Source: an uncultured Prevotella sp.
GTDB taxonomy: Bacteria; Bacteroidota; Bacteroidia; Bacteroidales; Bacteroidaceae
Length of the DNA: 64,000 bases
NCBI GenBank assembly: GCA_937922435.1
Contig: CAKZVT010000029.1
Coordinates: 1-64,000 of the forward strand
Reading direction: 5' to 3'
Every line of letters starts with the position of its first letter. Positions within the stretch are counted from its first letter, which is position 1. Position numbers and translations under genes: made by a program. Shown here in pieces: positions 1-7,420 of this stretch. The notes under the pieces were generated by a model. The model was not told where the DNA came from and made no database searches. It worked only from the letters and a program-made list of their open reading frames with translations.

Positions 1-4
1 ATGT

Positions 5-184
5 TTTGGCGGATTTGCAATCCGCCGAAAAGTATTATAAGGATTTGCAATCCGCTCAAACCACACTGCCATGAGGTAAATGTATGGACATGTGCGGATT
101 GCAAATCCGCTATTAGAAACCGCCGGATTACAAATCCGGCGGAACGAATGCTGTGTGTTTTGGCGGATTTGCAACCCGCCAAAA
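5..184. repeat. Cluster of five GCGGATTTGCAATCCGC palindromes
   Basis: Five copies of a 16-23 bp palindrome are seen at about 8-27, 40-56, 94-110, 121-141 and 158-184. The core reads GGCGGATTTGCAATCCGCC, with small changes such as CGCCGGATTACAAATCCGG. Copies are 15-40 bp apart in a stretch with no credible gene. Each could form a short hairpin. The rest of the stretch up to the ompA promoter (185-440) shows nothing recognisable. Confidence 0.75.
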
Positions 185-440
185 CATATTACCGACAGCC
201 TGGCTGAAGAACTTGAATGCCATCCGAACAAGCTGCTGACGACCCTCTTTCAGAACGCAACAAGAGCGCGCCATGCTACAATCAGGACACGACAGGGCGC
301 ATCGGAGACGCAAGGGCGTCCCGGCGAAGGCGCATAACTAATTGTAACACAAACAGATGCGAAATACTGCACGATATTGTCCTGTTTTTCGCCAAATTTA
401 ACCTTTTTAAGAGATTTACATACGATTTCCTTGAAATAAT

Positions 441-471
441 TTTGTAAAATTAATTCTTATACGTACCTTTA
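441..471 (+). promoter_or_regulatory. Bacteroidetes-type promoter of the OmpA gene
   Basis: TTTG at 441-444, a 19 bp spacer and TACCTTTA at 464-471 match the Bacteroidetes housekeeping pattern TTTG-N19-TAnnTTTG with one change in the last base. The start codon lies 72 bp downstream, giving an A/T-rich leader of about 65 nt. Confidence 0.65.
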
Positions 472-543
472 CGGCGATTTCAATATAGGTATAGTTATAA
501 AAAGAGATGTTTTCAAAATTGTAGAATTAAAACTTATTAGGAA

Positions 544-1695
544 ATGAAGAAGTTTATTTTGATGCTTTCAGCAGTAGCCCTGACAGCTACAGTATCGGCA
601 CAGACCGTTGAAGAAAGCAAGACATTTGACAACGTTTACATCGGCGTAAACGGCGGATTTGCAACTAAGACTACCGGCCACGGATGGTTCAACAACCTCA
701 ACCCGAACCTCGGTGTACGCGTAGGACGCTATTTCACTCCCGTATTCGGTATGGCAATCGAGAGCAACCTGTATTTCTCAAACAAGCCGGGCGAGTCAAT
801 CGGCACGTTCGTGCGCACGATGAACACATCGTTGCTCGGAACAGTTAACTTCAGCAACTGGTTCGGCGGCTACAAGGGCGAGCCGAGGGTGTTCGAGGTT
901 TACGGACTTTACGGCATCGGCTGGGGCCACGTGTTCGGCACACCGTCTAAGTACACGCACGACAACACGTTCACATCGAAGGCCGGCATCGACTTCGCCT
1001 TCAACCTGGGCAAGGCCAAGGCTTGGCAGTTCTACATCGAACCGGCCATGATTTGGACGCTCGCAGGCAACAACGCCATCGGCGACACCGAAGTACAGTA
1101 CGACCTTGAGGACTCTGGCTTCCAGCTCAACGTGGGCTTCATCTACAAGTTCAAGAACTCTAACGGCACTCACAACTTCAAGATTGCAGAGCTTCGCGAC
1201 CAGTCGGAGATTGACGCGCTCAACGCGAAAATCAACGACCTGCGCAGCGACCTCAACGGCAAGGACGGCCAGCTGGCTGCCAAGAACCGCCAGATAGCAG
1301 ACCTGCAGAAGGCTCTCGACGAATGCAACAACAAGCCGGCACCCGTTTACGAGAAGCCCGCTACTGTAACCAACCTCCAGCCTACGGTGCTCTTCCGCCA
1401 GGGCAAGTCTGTAGTTGACGCCGCACAGTACGCTCCTATCGAACTCATCGCACAGTACATGAAGAACCATCCCGAGTCGAAGGTTGAAATCAAGGGATAC
1501 GCTTCACCCGAGGGTTCGGCAGAACTGAACCAGAAACTGTCAGAGGCTCGTGCAGAGGCTGTAAAGAAAATCTTGGTCAACAAGTATAAGATTGCAGCTG
1601 ACCGCCTCACCGCAAAGGGCTGCGGCGCTACCGACAAGCTGTTCGAGCAGGTAGAGTTCAACCGCGTTGCAACATTCAACGACAACACGAAATAA
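544..1695 (+). CDS. OmpA family outer membrane protein
   Basis: The 383-residue protein begins with a clear signal peptide (about residues 1-19, cut near SAQT). Residues about 28-205 have alternating aromatic and polar strands typical of an eight-stranded OmpA beta-barrel. A short heptad-rich coiled coil follows at about 215-260. The C-terminal OmpA peptidoglycan-binding domain (about 280-375) contains GYASPEG and the downstream NxxLSxxRA pattern that contacts diaminopimelate. The role is to tie the outer membrane to the cell wall and keep the envelope stable. It is a single-gene unit with its own promoter and a strong terminator. The family call is firm; which paralogue it is cannot be decided. 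Confidence 0.93.
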   Translation: MKKFILMLSAVALTATVSAQTVEESKTFDNVYIGVNGGFATKTTGHGWFNNLNPNLGVRVGRYFTPVFGMAIESNLYFSNKPGESIGTFVRTMNTSLLGTVNFSNWFGGYKGEPRVFEVYGLYGIGWGHVFGTPSKYTHDNTFTSKAGIDFAFNLGKAKAWQFYIEPAMIWTLAGNNAIGDTEVQYDLEDSGFQLNVGFIYKFKNSNGTHNFKIAELRDQSEIDALNAKINDLRSDLNGKDGQLAAKNRQIADLQKALDECNNKPAPVYEKPATVTNLQPTVLFRQGKSVVDAAQYAPIELIAQYMKNHPESKVEIKGYASPEGSAELNQKLSEARAEAVKKILVNKYKIAADRLTAKGCGATDKLFEQVEFNRVATFNDNTK

Positions 1696-1718
1696 TATTT
1701 GCAAAGCCTATATGAAAG

Positions 1719-1748
1719 AGGCGCGCCTGACATCAGGCGCGCCTTTTT
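1719..1748 (+). terminator. Intrinsic terminator of the OmpA gene
   Basis: A 12 bp perfect GC-rich stem (AGGCGCGCCTGA / TCAGGCGCGCCT) with a minimal loop is followed by a run of T, 24 bp after the ompA stop codon. Confidence 0.9.
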
Positions 1749-1804
1749 CGTATAGATATGTGAACAAAGAAAAGTCGTTTGGGAACAAAACCGCAAAGCG
1801 GAGG

Positions 1805-2539
1805 TCAACCGCCGGCGGCGACAAAGCTCTCCGCCTCGGCGAGACTGCCGAGCTTCCCTACGTCAAGCAGACGGAGACCGGGCATGACGCAAGCCTTGAT
1901 TACGGCTCCTGCACATACTTTCAAGTAGAAATCTATGATGCCGAATTTGTCGGGAAAAACGTCCATCAACGGGAACATGCGCGGCGAAAAGACGTGTATT
2001 CCGCTGAACGCCAGCATACGGCAAGCCGCCACGTCAAGGTCTTTATACGGACTTCTTACCTCGCCCGTCTCAACGTTCGTCCAGCCGACGAGGCGCATGC
2101 CGTCGTCAAAAAGAAGGTAACGCTTTGTCTTGCGCTCGCTTACGAGCAGCGTAGCGTCGTTGCCATCATGGCTCGCATACAGCCAACGCAGGTCAACGTT
2201 GCTCAATATGTCAACGTTGTGGATAAGTATCGGTGCATCAGGAGAAAACAGCTTACGGGCTTTCTTCAAGCCTCCGCCGGTGTCGAGGAGCATACTTGAC
2301 TCGTCGCTTACGCTTATGTCAGCCCCGAAATTGCCGTTCTCATGCAGGTAATCGACCACCTGCGACGCGAAATGATGCACGTTGACGACAATCTTGTCAA
2401 CGCCCGACGCTTTCAGTTTTTCAACCACATGCCCGATGAGCGGCCTGCCCCCTACCCTGACAAGAGCCTTCGGCATGGTGTCGGTAAGCGGCTTCAGACG
2501 CGTGCCCAGCCCTGCGGCAAATATCATTGCTTGCATCAT
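1805..2539 (-). CDS. murU: Nucleotidyltransferase, probable MurNAc-1-phosphate uridylyltransferase (MurU)
   Basis: The 244-residue protein has the sugar-nucleotidyltransferase signature at its N-terminus: FAAGLGTRLKPLT followed by MPKALVRVGGRPLI. HNVDILSN near residue 105 supplies a metal-binding Asp. Short enzymes of this type that sit beside an AmgK-like kinase are MurU, which turns MurNAc-1-phosphate into UDP-MurNAc in the peptidoglycan salvage route that by-passes MurA and fosfomycin. The kinase gene ends 12 bp upstream, so the two are almost surely co-transcribed. A generic hexose-1-phosphate nucleotidyltransferase cannot be excluded from sequence alone. Confidence 0.82.
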   Translation of the reverse strand: MMQAMIFAAGLGTRLKPLTDTMPKALVRVGGRPLIGHVVEKLKASGVDKIVVNVHHFASQVVDYLHENGNFGADISVSDESSMLLDTGGGLKKARKLFSPDAPILIHNVDILSNVDLRWLYASHDGNDATLLVSERKTKRYLLFDDGMRLVGWTNVETGEVRSPYKDLDVAACRMLAFSGIHVFSPRMFPLMDVFPDKFGIIDFYLKVCAGAVIKACVMPGLRLLDVGKLGSLAEAESFVAAGG

Positions 2540-2550
2540 GACTGCTTGTA

Positions 2551-4092
2551 TTATTTTCGTTTGGCTTCCAATGTCGCGCTTATATTCTGCTCACGGTGGA
2601 CGATGCGCACCTCGACACCAAACTTTTCATTGATGTGTTCGGCAAGATGCTGCGCCGCATACACGCTGCGGTGTTGTCCGCCTGTACATCCGAAACTGAA
2701 CATAAGGCTTGTAAACCCACGCTGGATGTAACGGCGCACGTGCGCATCGGCCAGCTTGTAAACGCTGTCGAGGAATGCAAGGATTTCGCCGTCGTCCTCA
2801 AGGAAGCGGATGACAGGCTCGTCAAGGCCGGTCAATTTCTTGTAAGGCTCGTAGCGTCCGGGGTTGTGCGTGCTGCGGCAATCAAACACATAACCGCCCC
2901 CGTTGCCGCTCTCGTCTTCGGGAATGCCCTTGTGATAGGAGAAGCTGAACACCCGGACAACCAGCGGCCCCTTGTTGTCATACTTGGAAAATGTCGCCGG
3001 CCCGTCGGACGGATGCCCTACATACACCTTGCTGTCGGATGTCCTGAAACCGTCGGCGCGCGTCAACGCCGGCTCTTCCAGCCGTGCGAACTGCGGCAAT
3101 TCGGTAAGCCTTTGCAGCACATCCATAAGGTATGGGTATGTAAAGACATTGAGTTTCAGCAGCTCACGCAGGTTCTGTATGGCGTGGGGGATGCTGTCAA
3201 GGAAATGCTTTTTACGCTCGAAATATCCACGGAAGCCGTATGCGCCAAGCACCTGGAGCGTGCGGAACAGCACGAACAGGCTCAACCGCTCTACAAAATG
3301 ACGGACAGAAGGCACTTCGGTGTACATCTTCAACGAGTTGTAATACTCGTAGACAAGCTCACGCCTCAACTTGTTGGGATACTTGGCTGACGCCTGCCAG
3401 AGGAACGAAGCCAAGTCATAATAATACGGCCCTTTGCGTCCGCCCTGGTAATCGATGAAGTACGGACGGCCCTGGGCATCGAGCATGACGTTGCGAGCCT
3501 GGAAATCACGGTACATGAAGCTGTCCGACTTCTCCGCGACAAGGTCTTTCGCGAAGAGACGGAAGTTGGCCTCAAGCTTCAATTCGTGGAAATCAAGCTC
3601 GGCAGGCTTGAGAAAACAATACTTAAAATAGTTCAAGTCGAAGAGCACACTGTCTTCGTTGAACTCCGGCTGGGGATAACAATTAGTCCAGTCAAGACCG
3701 CGCGCGCCGCGGATTTGTATGTTCGGCAGCTCGCGGATGGTATTTACCAGCAACTGCTTCTCACGCTGGTTGTACCTGCCTCCTGACTCCCTTCCGCCAC
3801 TGATTGCGCCAAACAGCGACACGCGGCCAAGGTCTTCCTGCAAGTATCTTAGTTCATCGTCAGACACGGCGATGATGCGCGGCACGGGCAGTTGCCGCTT
3901 CCTGAAATGCCCTGAAAGGTAAATGAAGGCGTGGTCCTCGTCGCGGCTCGTGCCTATGACACCTATGACCGAACCGCCGTCAGCCCCCATGATACGACAA
4001 TAACGGCGGTTGCTGCCGGCGGCGTCAAGCTGCTCAACCCCCACAGGAGCCGAACCGCTCCACTGCTTATACAAATCCAAAAGCTTCTGCAT
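2551..4092 (-). CDS. amgK: AmgK-like amino-sugar kinase fused to a RapZ C-terminal domain
   Basis: The 513-residue protein has two parts. Residues about 1-335 form an aminoglycoside-phosphotransferase-like kinase: YRDFQARN (catalytic D196, N201) and FIDYQGG (metal-binding D214). This is the fold of AmgK, which phosphorylates MurNAc/GlcNAc at the anomeric position. Residues about 376-505 match the C-terminal domain of RapZ/YvcJ, including SFSYHKG, DCRSTHNPG and FSFGCTGGQHRS (residues 466-476). The RapZ N-terminal Walker ATPase is absent. In E. coli the RapZ C-terminal domain binds glucosamine-6-phosphate, so a sensing or regulatory role in amino-sugar salvage is a reasonable inference. The gene lies between a small membrane protein (3 bp gap) and murU (11 bp gap). 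Confidence 0.85.
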   Translation of the reverse strand: MQKLLDLYKQWSGSAPVGVEQLDAAGSNRRYCRIMGADGGSVIGVIGTSRDEDHAFIYLSGHFRKRQLPVPRIIAVSDDELRYLQEDLGRVSLFGAISGGRESGGRYNQREKQLLVNTIRELPNIQIRGARGLDWTNCYPQPEFNEDSVLFDLNYFKYCFLKPAELDFHELKLEANFRLFAKDLVAEKSDSFMYRDFQARNVMLDAQGRPYFIDYQGGRKGPYYYDLASFLWQASAKYPNKLRRELVYEYYNSLKMYTEVPSVRHFVERLSLFVLFRTLQVLGAYGFRGYFERKKHFLDSIPHAIQNLRELLKLNVFTYPYLMDVLQRLTELPQFARLEEPALTRADGFRTSDSKVYVGHPSDGPATFSKYDNKGPLVVRVFSFSYHKGIPEDESGNGGGYVFDCRSTHNPGRYEPYKKLTGLDEPVIRFLEDDGEILAFLDSVYKLADAHVRRYIQRGFTSLMFSFGCTGGQHRSVYAAQHLAEHINEKFGVEVRIVHREQNISATLEAKRK

Positions 4093-4095
4093 AAT

Positions 4096-4290
4096 CTAAA
4101 ACAATATATCGTCGTCGTCACCGCCACGCTTCCTGCGCTCGTATTCGGCGAGCCAGCGGTCGAGCAGTATGAGCAGCAGCATTATTCCGAGCGACATCAG
4201 CCACGACTTTGTGATATAAAGCAACCCGGCCGACACTGCGATATACAGCACCCACTGCCACCACTTTATTTTGAAATCATTGACATCCAT
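4096..4290 (-). CDS. Small membrane protein upstream of the AmgK-RapZ gene
   Basis: A 64-residue protein with two hydrophobic segments (about residues 11-27 and 30-44) and a charged, acidic tail ending in DDDDILF. The family is not recognised. It is the first gene of the amgK-murU unit, only 3 bp before the kinase start, so translation is probably coupled. A membrane role linked to cell-wall sugar salvage is inference from position only. A TACCTTTG box lies 51 bp upstream of the start. Confidence 0.65.
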   Translation of the reverse strand: MDVNDFKIKWWQWVLYIAVSAGLLYITKSWLMSLGIMLLLILLDRWLAEYERRKRGGDDDDILF

Positions 4291-4340
4291 AATCTACAAA
4301 TTACCACATACGTTAAAGAATGTATGTGAAAACATACTTG

Positions 4341-4348
4341 CAAAGGTA
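4341..4348 (-). promoter_or_regulatory. -7 box for the small membrane protein/amgK/murU unit
   Basis: CAAAGGTA on the plus strand is TACCTTTG on the minus strand, 51 bp before the start at 4290. No clear TTTG element is seen at the usual 19-20 bp distance, so the call rests on the -7 box alone. Confidence 0.45.
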
Positions 4349-4401
4349 AACAAAAACAGGGACAATGTGAAAGAAAGCCTTTGATTTTTGATTTCGGAGC
4401 A

Positions 4402-4530
4402 AATAAAAAAATCGCATGTCGTCACGACAAGCGATTTTCAAAAAACAAACTACTTAAAAACTAATCTACTAAAACAAATCAAAAAAATATCTACTTTAGG
4501 ATCTATTCTTTGCGTATATCAAACTTTTTA
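4402..4530 (-). ncRNA. Candidate small RNA between groEL and the amgK unit
   Basis: On the minus strand a good promoter (TTTG at 4568-4565, 20 bp spacer, TAATTTTG at 4544-4537) is followed about 95 bp later by a strong hairpin (AAAATCGC / GCGATTTT arms at 4408-4415 and 4431-4438, with a further TGTCG/CGACA inner stem) and a run of seven T. The implied RNA is about 120-130 nt, very A/U rich, and contains no credible reading frame. It lies after the groEL terminator, so it is not simply the end of that transcript. The transcript itself is inferred. Confidence 0.4.
4408..4438 (-). terminator. Hairpin with U-tract ending the candidate small RNA
   Basis: Eight paired bases, an A/A mismatch, then a TGTCG-TCA-CGACA inner stem, followed on the minus strand by seven T. 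It could also act as a second barrier after groEL. Confidence 0.6.
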
Positions 4531-4536
4531 CGTGTG

Positions 4537-4568
4537 CAAAATTAGGCACTTTATATGTAACCAACAAA
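4537..4568 (-). promoter_or_regulatory. Promoter of the candidate small RNA
   Basis: On the minus strand: TTTG (4568-4565), 20 bp, TAATTTTG (4544-4537). Both elements match the Bacteroidetes consensus exactly. No protein start follows within a sensible distance. Confidence 0.5.
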
Positions 4569-4610
4569 TTTTTCATGCTAAAAATAGCACCAAACAAGCT
4601 AAAAACAATT

Positions 4611-4647
4611 AAAAAGAGGGACACTTCCAACAAGCGCCCCTCTTTTT
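4611..4647 (-). terminator. Intrinsic terminator of groES-groEL
   Basis: AAAAAGAGGG at 4611-4620 pairs with CCCTCTTTTT at 4638-4647. On the minus strand it lies 20 bp after the groEL stop and ends in a T run. Confidence 0.85.
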
Positions 4648-4667
4648 GTTATCTTAGGTTTGCAATT

Positions 4668-6296
4668 TTACATCATTCCGCCCATTCCCGGGTTGCCCAT
4701 CGGCATGGCAGGCTTCTCCTCGGGCTTGTCAACAATCAGGCACTCCGTTGTCAAGAACATGCCTGCGATTGAAGCAGCGTTCTCAAGAGCTACACGGGCT
4801 ACCTTTGCAGGGTCGATTACTCCGGCCTTGCGCATGTCCTCGTAAACGTCGGTGCGTGCGTTGTATCCGAAGTCGCCCTCACCTTCGCGAACCTTTTGCA
4901 CTACGACTGCGCCCTCGCCTCCGGCGTTGGCTACAATCTGGCGGAGAGGCTCCTCGATGGCGCGCTCTACGATGTTGATACCGGTCTGCTCGTCGGCGTT
5001 GTCGCCCTTCAAGCCCTTCAAGTTGTCAAGTGCGCGGATGTATGTAGTGCCGCCGCCGGCAACCACACCTTCCTCTATTGCGGCACGCGTAGCGCAGAGA
5101 GCGTCGTCAACGCGGTCTTTCTTCTCCTTCATCTCGACTTCGCTGTTAGCACCTACATAGAGCACTGCAACGCCGCCTGAAATCTTGGCAAGACGCTCCT
5201 GAAGCTTCTCCTTGTCGTAAGAGCTTGTGGTGTTGGCTATTTCGTTCTTGATTTGAGCCACGCGGTCGGCGATGCACTGCTTGTCGCCTGCGCCGTTCAC
5301 GATGGTAGTGTTATCCTTCGTTACGGTAACTTTGTCACATGTGCCGAGCATCTCGAGCGTAGCCTGCTCAAGCTTCAAGCCCTTCTCCTCGCTGATGACA
5401 ACGCCGCCGGTGAGCACCGCGATGTCCTCGAGCATGGCCTTGCGGCGGTCGCCGAAGCCAGGAGCCTTGACTGCGCAAATCTTCAATCCGCCACGCAGAC
5501 GGTTTACAACGAGCGTTGTAAGAGCCTCTGAGTCAACATCCTCTGCTATTACGAGCAGCGGGCGGCCGCTCTCTGCGGCAGGCTGGAGGATAGGCAGGAA
5601 GTCCTTGATGTTGCTGATTTTCTTGTCGTAAATCAGTATGTAAGGATTCTCCATGACGCATTCCATCTTGTCGGCGTCGGTAACGAAGTAGCCGCTCAAG
5701 TAGCCACGGTCGAACTGCATGCCCTCAACCACGTTGATATGCGTGTCGCGGCTCTTGCTCTCCTCGATGGTGATAACGCCGTCCTTGCTTACCTTGCGCA
5801 TGGCGTCGGCGATGAGTTTGCCGATTTCGGGGTCGTTGTTGGCGCTGACAGTAGCCACCTGTTCGATTTTGTCATAGTTGTCGTCAACCTTCTCGGCGTG
5901 AGCCTTGATGTATTCAACTACGGCTGCAACGGCCTTGTCGATGCCGCGCTTCAAATCCATTGGGTTTGCGCCTGCGGTGACGTTCTTCAGTCCTACGTTG
6001 ACTATGCTCTGTGCAAGGATGGTAGCGGTGGTTGTTCCGTCGCCGGCATCGTCGCCGGTCTTGCTTGCCACGCTCTTAACGAGCTGTGCGCCGGTGTTCT
6101 CGAAGTGGTCGGCCAGCTCTACTTCCTTTGCAACGGTTACACCGTCCTTGGTGATTTGCGGAGCGCCAAACTTCTTCTCGATGATTACGTTGCGGCCCTT
6201 CGGACCGAGTGTTACTTTCACTGCGTTAGCCAACTGGTCAACGCCCTTCTTCAGCAAATCGCGGGCGTCTACGTTATATTTGATTTCTTTAGCCAT
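4668..6296 (-). CDS. groEL: Chaperonin GroEL (60 kDa)
   Basis: The 542-residue protein matches GroEL along its full length. It starts with KEIKYNVDARDLLKKGV, carries the ATP-binding stretch VTLGPKGRNV and the DGTTTAT motif, and ends in the usual Gly/Met-rich tail (GNPGMGGMM). It assembles as double heptameric rings with GroES and folds cytosolic proteins in an ATP-driven cycle. groES lies 155 bp upstream on the same strand. That gap holds purine-rich AGGAGTAAAGGAGG-like repeats. A terminator follows the stop. Confidence 0.98.
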   Translation of the reverse strand: MAKEIKYNVDARDLLKKGVDQLANAVKVTLGPKGRNVIIEKKFGAPQITKDGVTVAKEVELADHFENTGAQLVKSVASKTGDDAGDGTTTATILAQSIVNVGLKNVTAGANPMDLKRGIDKAVAAVVEYIKAHAEKVDDNYDKIEQVATVSANNDPEIGKLIADAMRKVSKDGVITIEESKSRDTHINVVEGMQFDRGYLSGYFVTDADKMECVMENPYILIYDKKISNIKDFLPILQPAAESGRPLLVIAEDVDSEALTTLVVNRLRGGLKICAVKAPGFGDRRKAMLEDIAVLTGGVVISEEKGLKLEQATLEMLGTCDKVTVTKDNTTIVNGAGDKQCIADRVAQIKNEIANTTSSYDKEKLQERLAKISGGVAVLYVGANSEVEMKEKKDRVDDALCATRAAIEEGVVAGGGTTYIRALDNLKGLKGDNADEQTGINIVERAIEEPLRQIVANAGGEGAVVVQKVREGEGDFGYNARTDVYEDMRKAGVIDPAKVARVALENAASIAGMFLTTECLIVDKPEEKPAMPMGNPGMGGMM

Positions 6297-6451
6297 GATG
6301 TTTTAGTTTTTATTTTAGGAGTAAAGGAGGAAGGAGGGAAGGAGTAAGAAATAATGTATTTCCATTTAATTCCTTCATCTTCATTCCAAAACCATTCACC
6401 TTTACGTCGTTTTACCCTTTTACTTTTTTACCGTTTTACCTTTCACCTTTT
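6297..6451. repeat. Purine/pyrimidine-rich repeat gap between groES and groEL
   Basis: The gap holds AGGAGTAAAGGAGGAAGGAG-type purine repeats near 6316-6345 and matching pyrimidine-rich tracts (TTTTACCCTTTTAC, TTTTACCGTTTTACC) near 6400-6450. The two sides could pair imperfectly. It resembles the hairpin repeats found elsewhere in the window. Confidence 0.5.
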
Positions 6452-6724
6452 TTATTTTTCAATCACTGCGAGCACGTCGCTCTGGCGCATCATCAGGTAT
6501 TTCTCACCCTCGAACTCGAGTTCCGTGCCTGAATATTTGCCGTAAAGCACCTCGTCGCCGGCCTTGAGCACCATCTCTTCGTCCTTAGTGCCCTTGCCCG
6601 TGGCAACAACCTTGCCGTGGAGCGGCTTCTCCTTGGCCGTGTCAGGAATGATTATTCCACCGATTTTCTCCTCTGCCGGTGCCGGCTGAACCAGCACCCT
6701 GTCTGCTAATGGTTTGATGTTCAT
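6452..6724 (-). CDS. groES: Co-chaperonin GroES (10 kDa)
   Basis: A 90-residue protein of normal GroES length. It begins MNIKPLADRVLVQP and contains the mobile-loop region around EEKIGGIIIPDTAKEKP, whose GGIIIP contacts GroEL, and the GDEVLYGKYSGTELEF region. It caps the GroEL chamber during folding. It is first in the groES-groEL unit. No standard promoter was found just upstream, but six TGnCA pentamers lie 98-168 bp before the start (see the separate entry). Confidence 0.97.
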   Translation of the reverse strand: MNIKPLADRVLVQPAPAEEKIGGIIIPDTAKEKPLHGKVVATGKGTKDEEMVLKAGDEVLYGKYSGTELEFEGEKYLMMRQSDVLAVIEK

Positions 6725-6821
6725 AGTTCTATGATTTTAATGTTATATACCTTAATACATTCGTCCGCGCTACCTGGCGCGTCCGCCAACATTATAGCGA
6801 AAAGCGTGCCAAAAGCCAAAA

Positions 6822-6892
6822 TGTCACGTCTGACACAGGCAGACTGACAGAATTGGCAGACGGCACACGGCCAATGTCACTTTCATTTGTCA
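6822..6892. promoter_or_regulatory. Cluster of TGnCA half-sites upstream of groES
   Basis: TGTCA (6822), TGACA (6831), TGACA (6845), TGGCA (6854), TGTCA (6875) and TGTCA (6888) crowd into 71 bp, about 100-170 bp before groES. TGACA-N4-TGGCA at 6845-6858 is a near palindrome. No CIRCE element is present. A regulatory role in heat-shock control is inference. Confidence 0.3.
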
Positions 6893-7039
6893 ACCGCAGA
6901 CGCGCAAAAGCATTGCTTTTTGACACTGAAAAAACTCCAACGAAAATGCGCGAAATAGAAAAACAGGATGCAAGAAACACGCTTTCAAGGCGCGGAAAAG
7001 CACCAATAATGATGCCGTTCGCCGTCGTTTCCACCGCAA

Positions 7040-7145
7040 AAGACCACCTTTTGCAATGCTTTCAGGCGGTTTCCGCACTACGTTTGGCCGCCAACGACAA
7101 TGCAAAAGACCGTCTTTTGCAACGTAAAAAGCGGCCTTTTACAAC
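7040..7145. repeat. Dispersed palindromic repeat array (family A), copy 1
   Basis: Modules AAAAGACCACCTTTTGCAAT, AAAAGACCGTCTTTTGCAA and AAAAGCGGCCTTTTACAA follow each other in the gene-free stretch 6725-7387. Short reading frames here are proline/arginine-rich shadows without start signals. Apart from this array and the TGnCA cluster nothing is recognised in the gap. Confidence 0.7.
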
Positions 7146-7387
7146 AAGGCAAGCCGCAAAAAGCTGCACACAACCACATACACGGAACATAAGATAGTGG
7201 CATACAGGCACTTGCGCGTGCACACTTCTCCACGCGATATTTCCGCCCGAACAGTCTTGCTTTTCAAATATCGCACTCACGGAGCATCATCGGAAAGCAA
7301 CATGTAAGCAAAAACCGCCATGACGACGACAATGCGGCAGAAATAAAGAAACCGCGAAATGTTTTCATTTTATCGGATGAAAATGTA

Positions 7388-7395
7388 TAATTTTG
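7388..7395 (+). promoter_or_regulatory. -7 box for the threonine/serine exporter gene
   Basis: TAATTTTG lies 25 bp before the ATG at 7421. Upstream only a TTTTC stretch (7362-7366) is near the expected -33 position. Confidence 0.5.
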
Positions 7396-7420
7396 CAACC
7401 GTTTTATACAACCACACATC

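Noticed and set aside
5..184. CRISPR array
   Set aside because: Repeats are palindromes with very unequal spacers, no cas genes are in the window, and repeat copies are not identical.
653..665. Palindromic repeat copy inside ompA
   Set aside because: Only half of the palindrome is present and it encodes conserved-looking barrel residues; a chance match is likely.
796..1470. 224-codon open frame on the minus strand inside ompA
   Set aside because: Shadow of the codon bias in ompA; composition is Val/Ala/Glu-rich with no domain or start signal.
2551..4092. Complete RapZ protein
   Set aside because: The N-terminal Walker-type ATPase of RapZ is absent; a sugar kinase takes its place.
6725..7387. 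Small genes in the groES-exporter gap
   Set aside because: Frames on both strands are built from repeat modules and lack start signals or recognisable domains.
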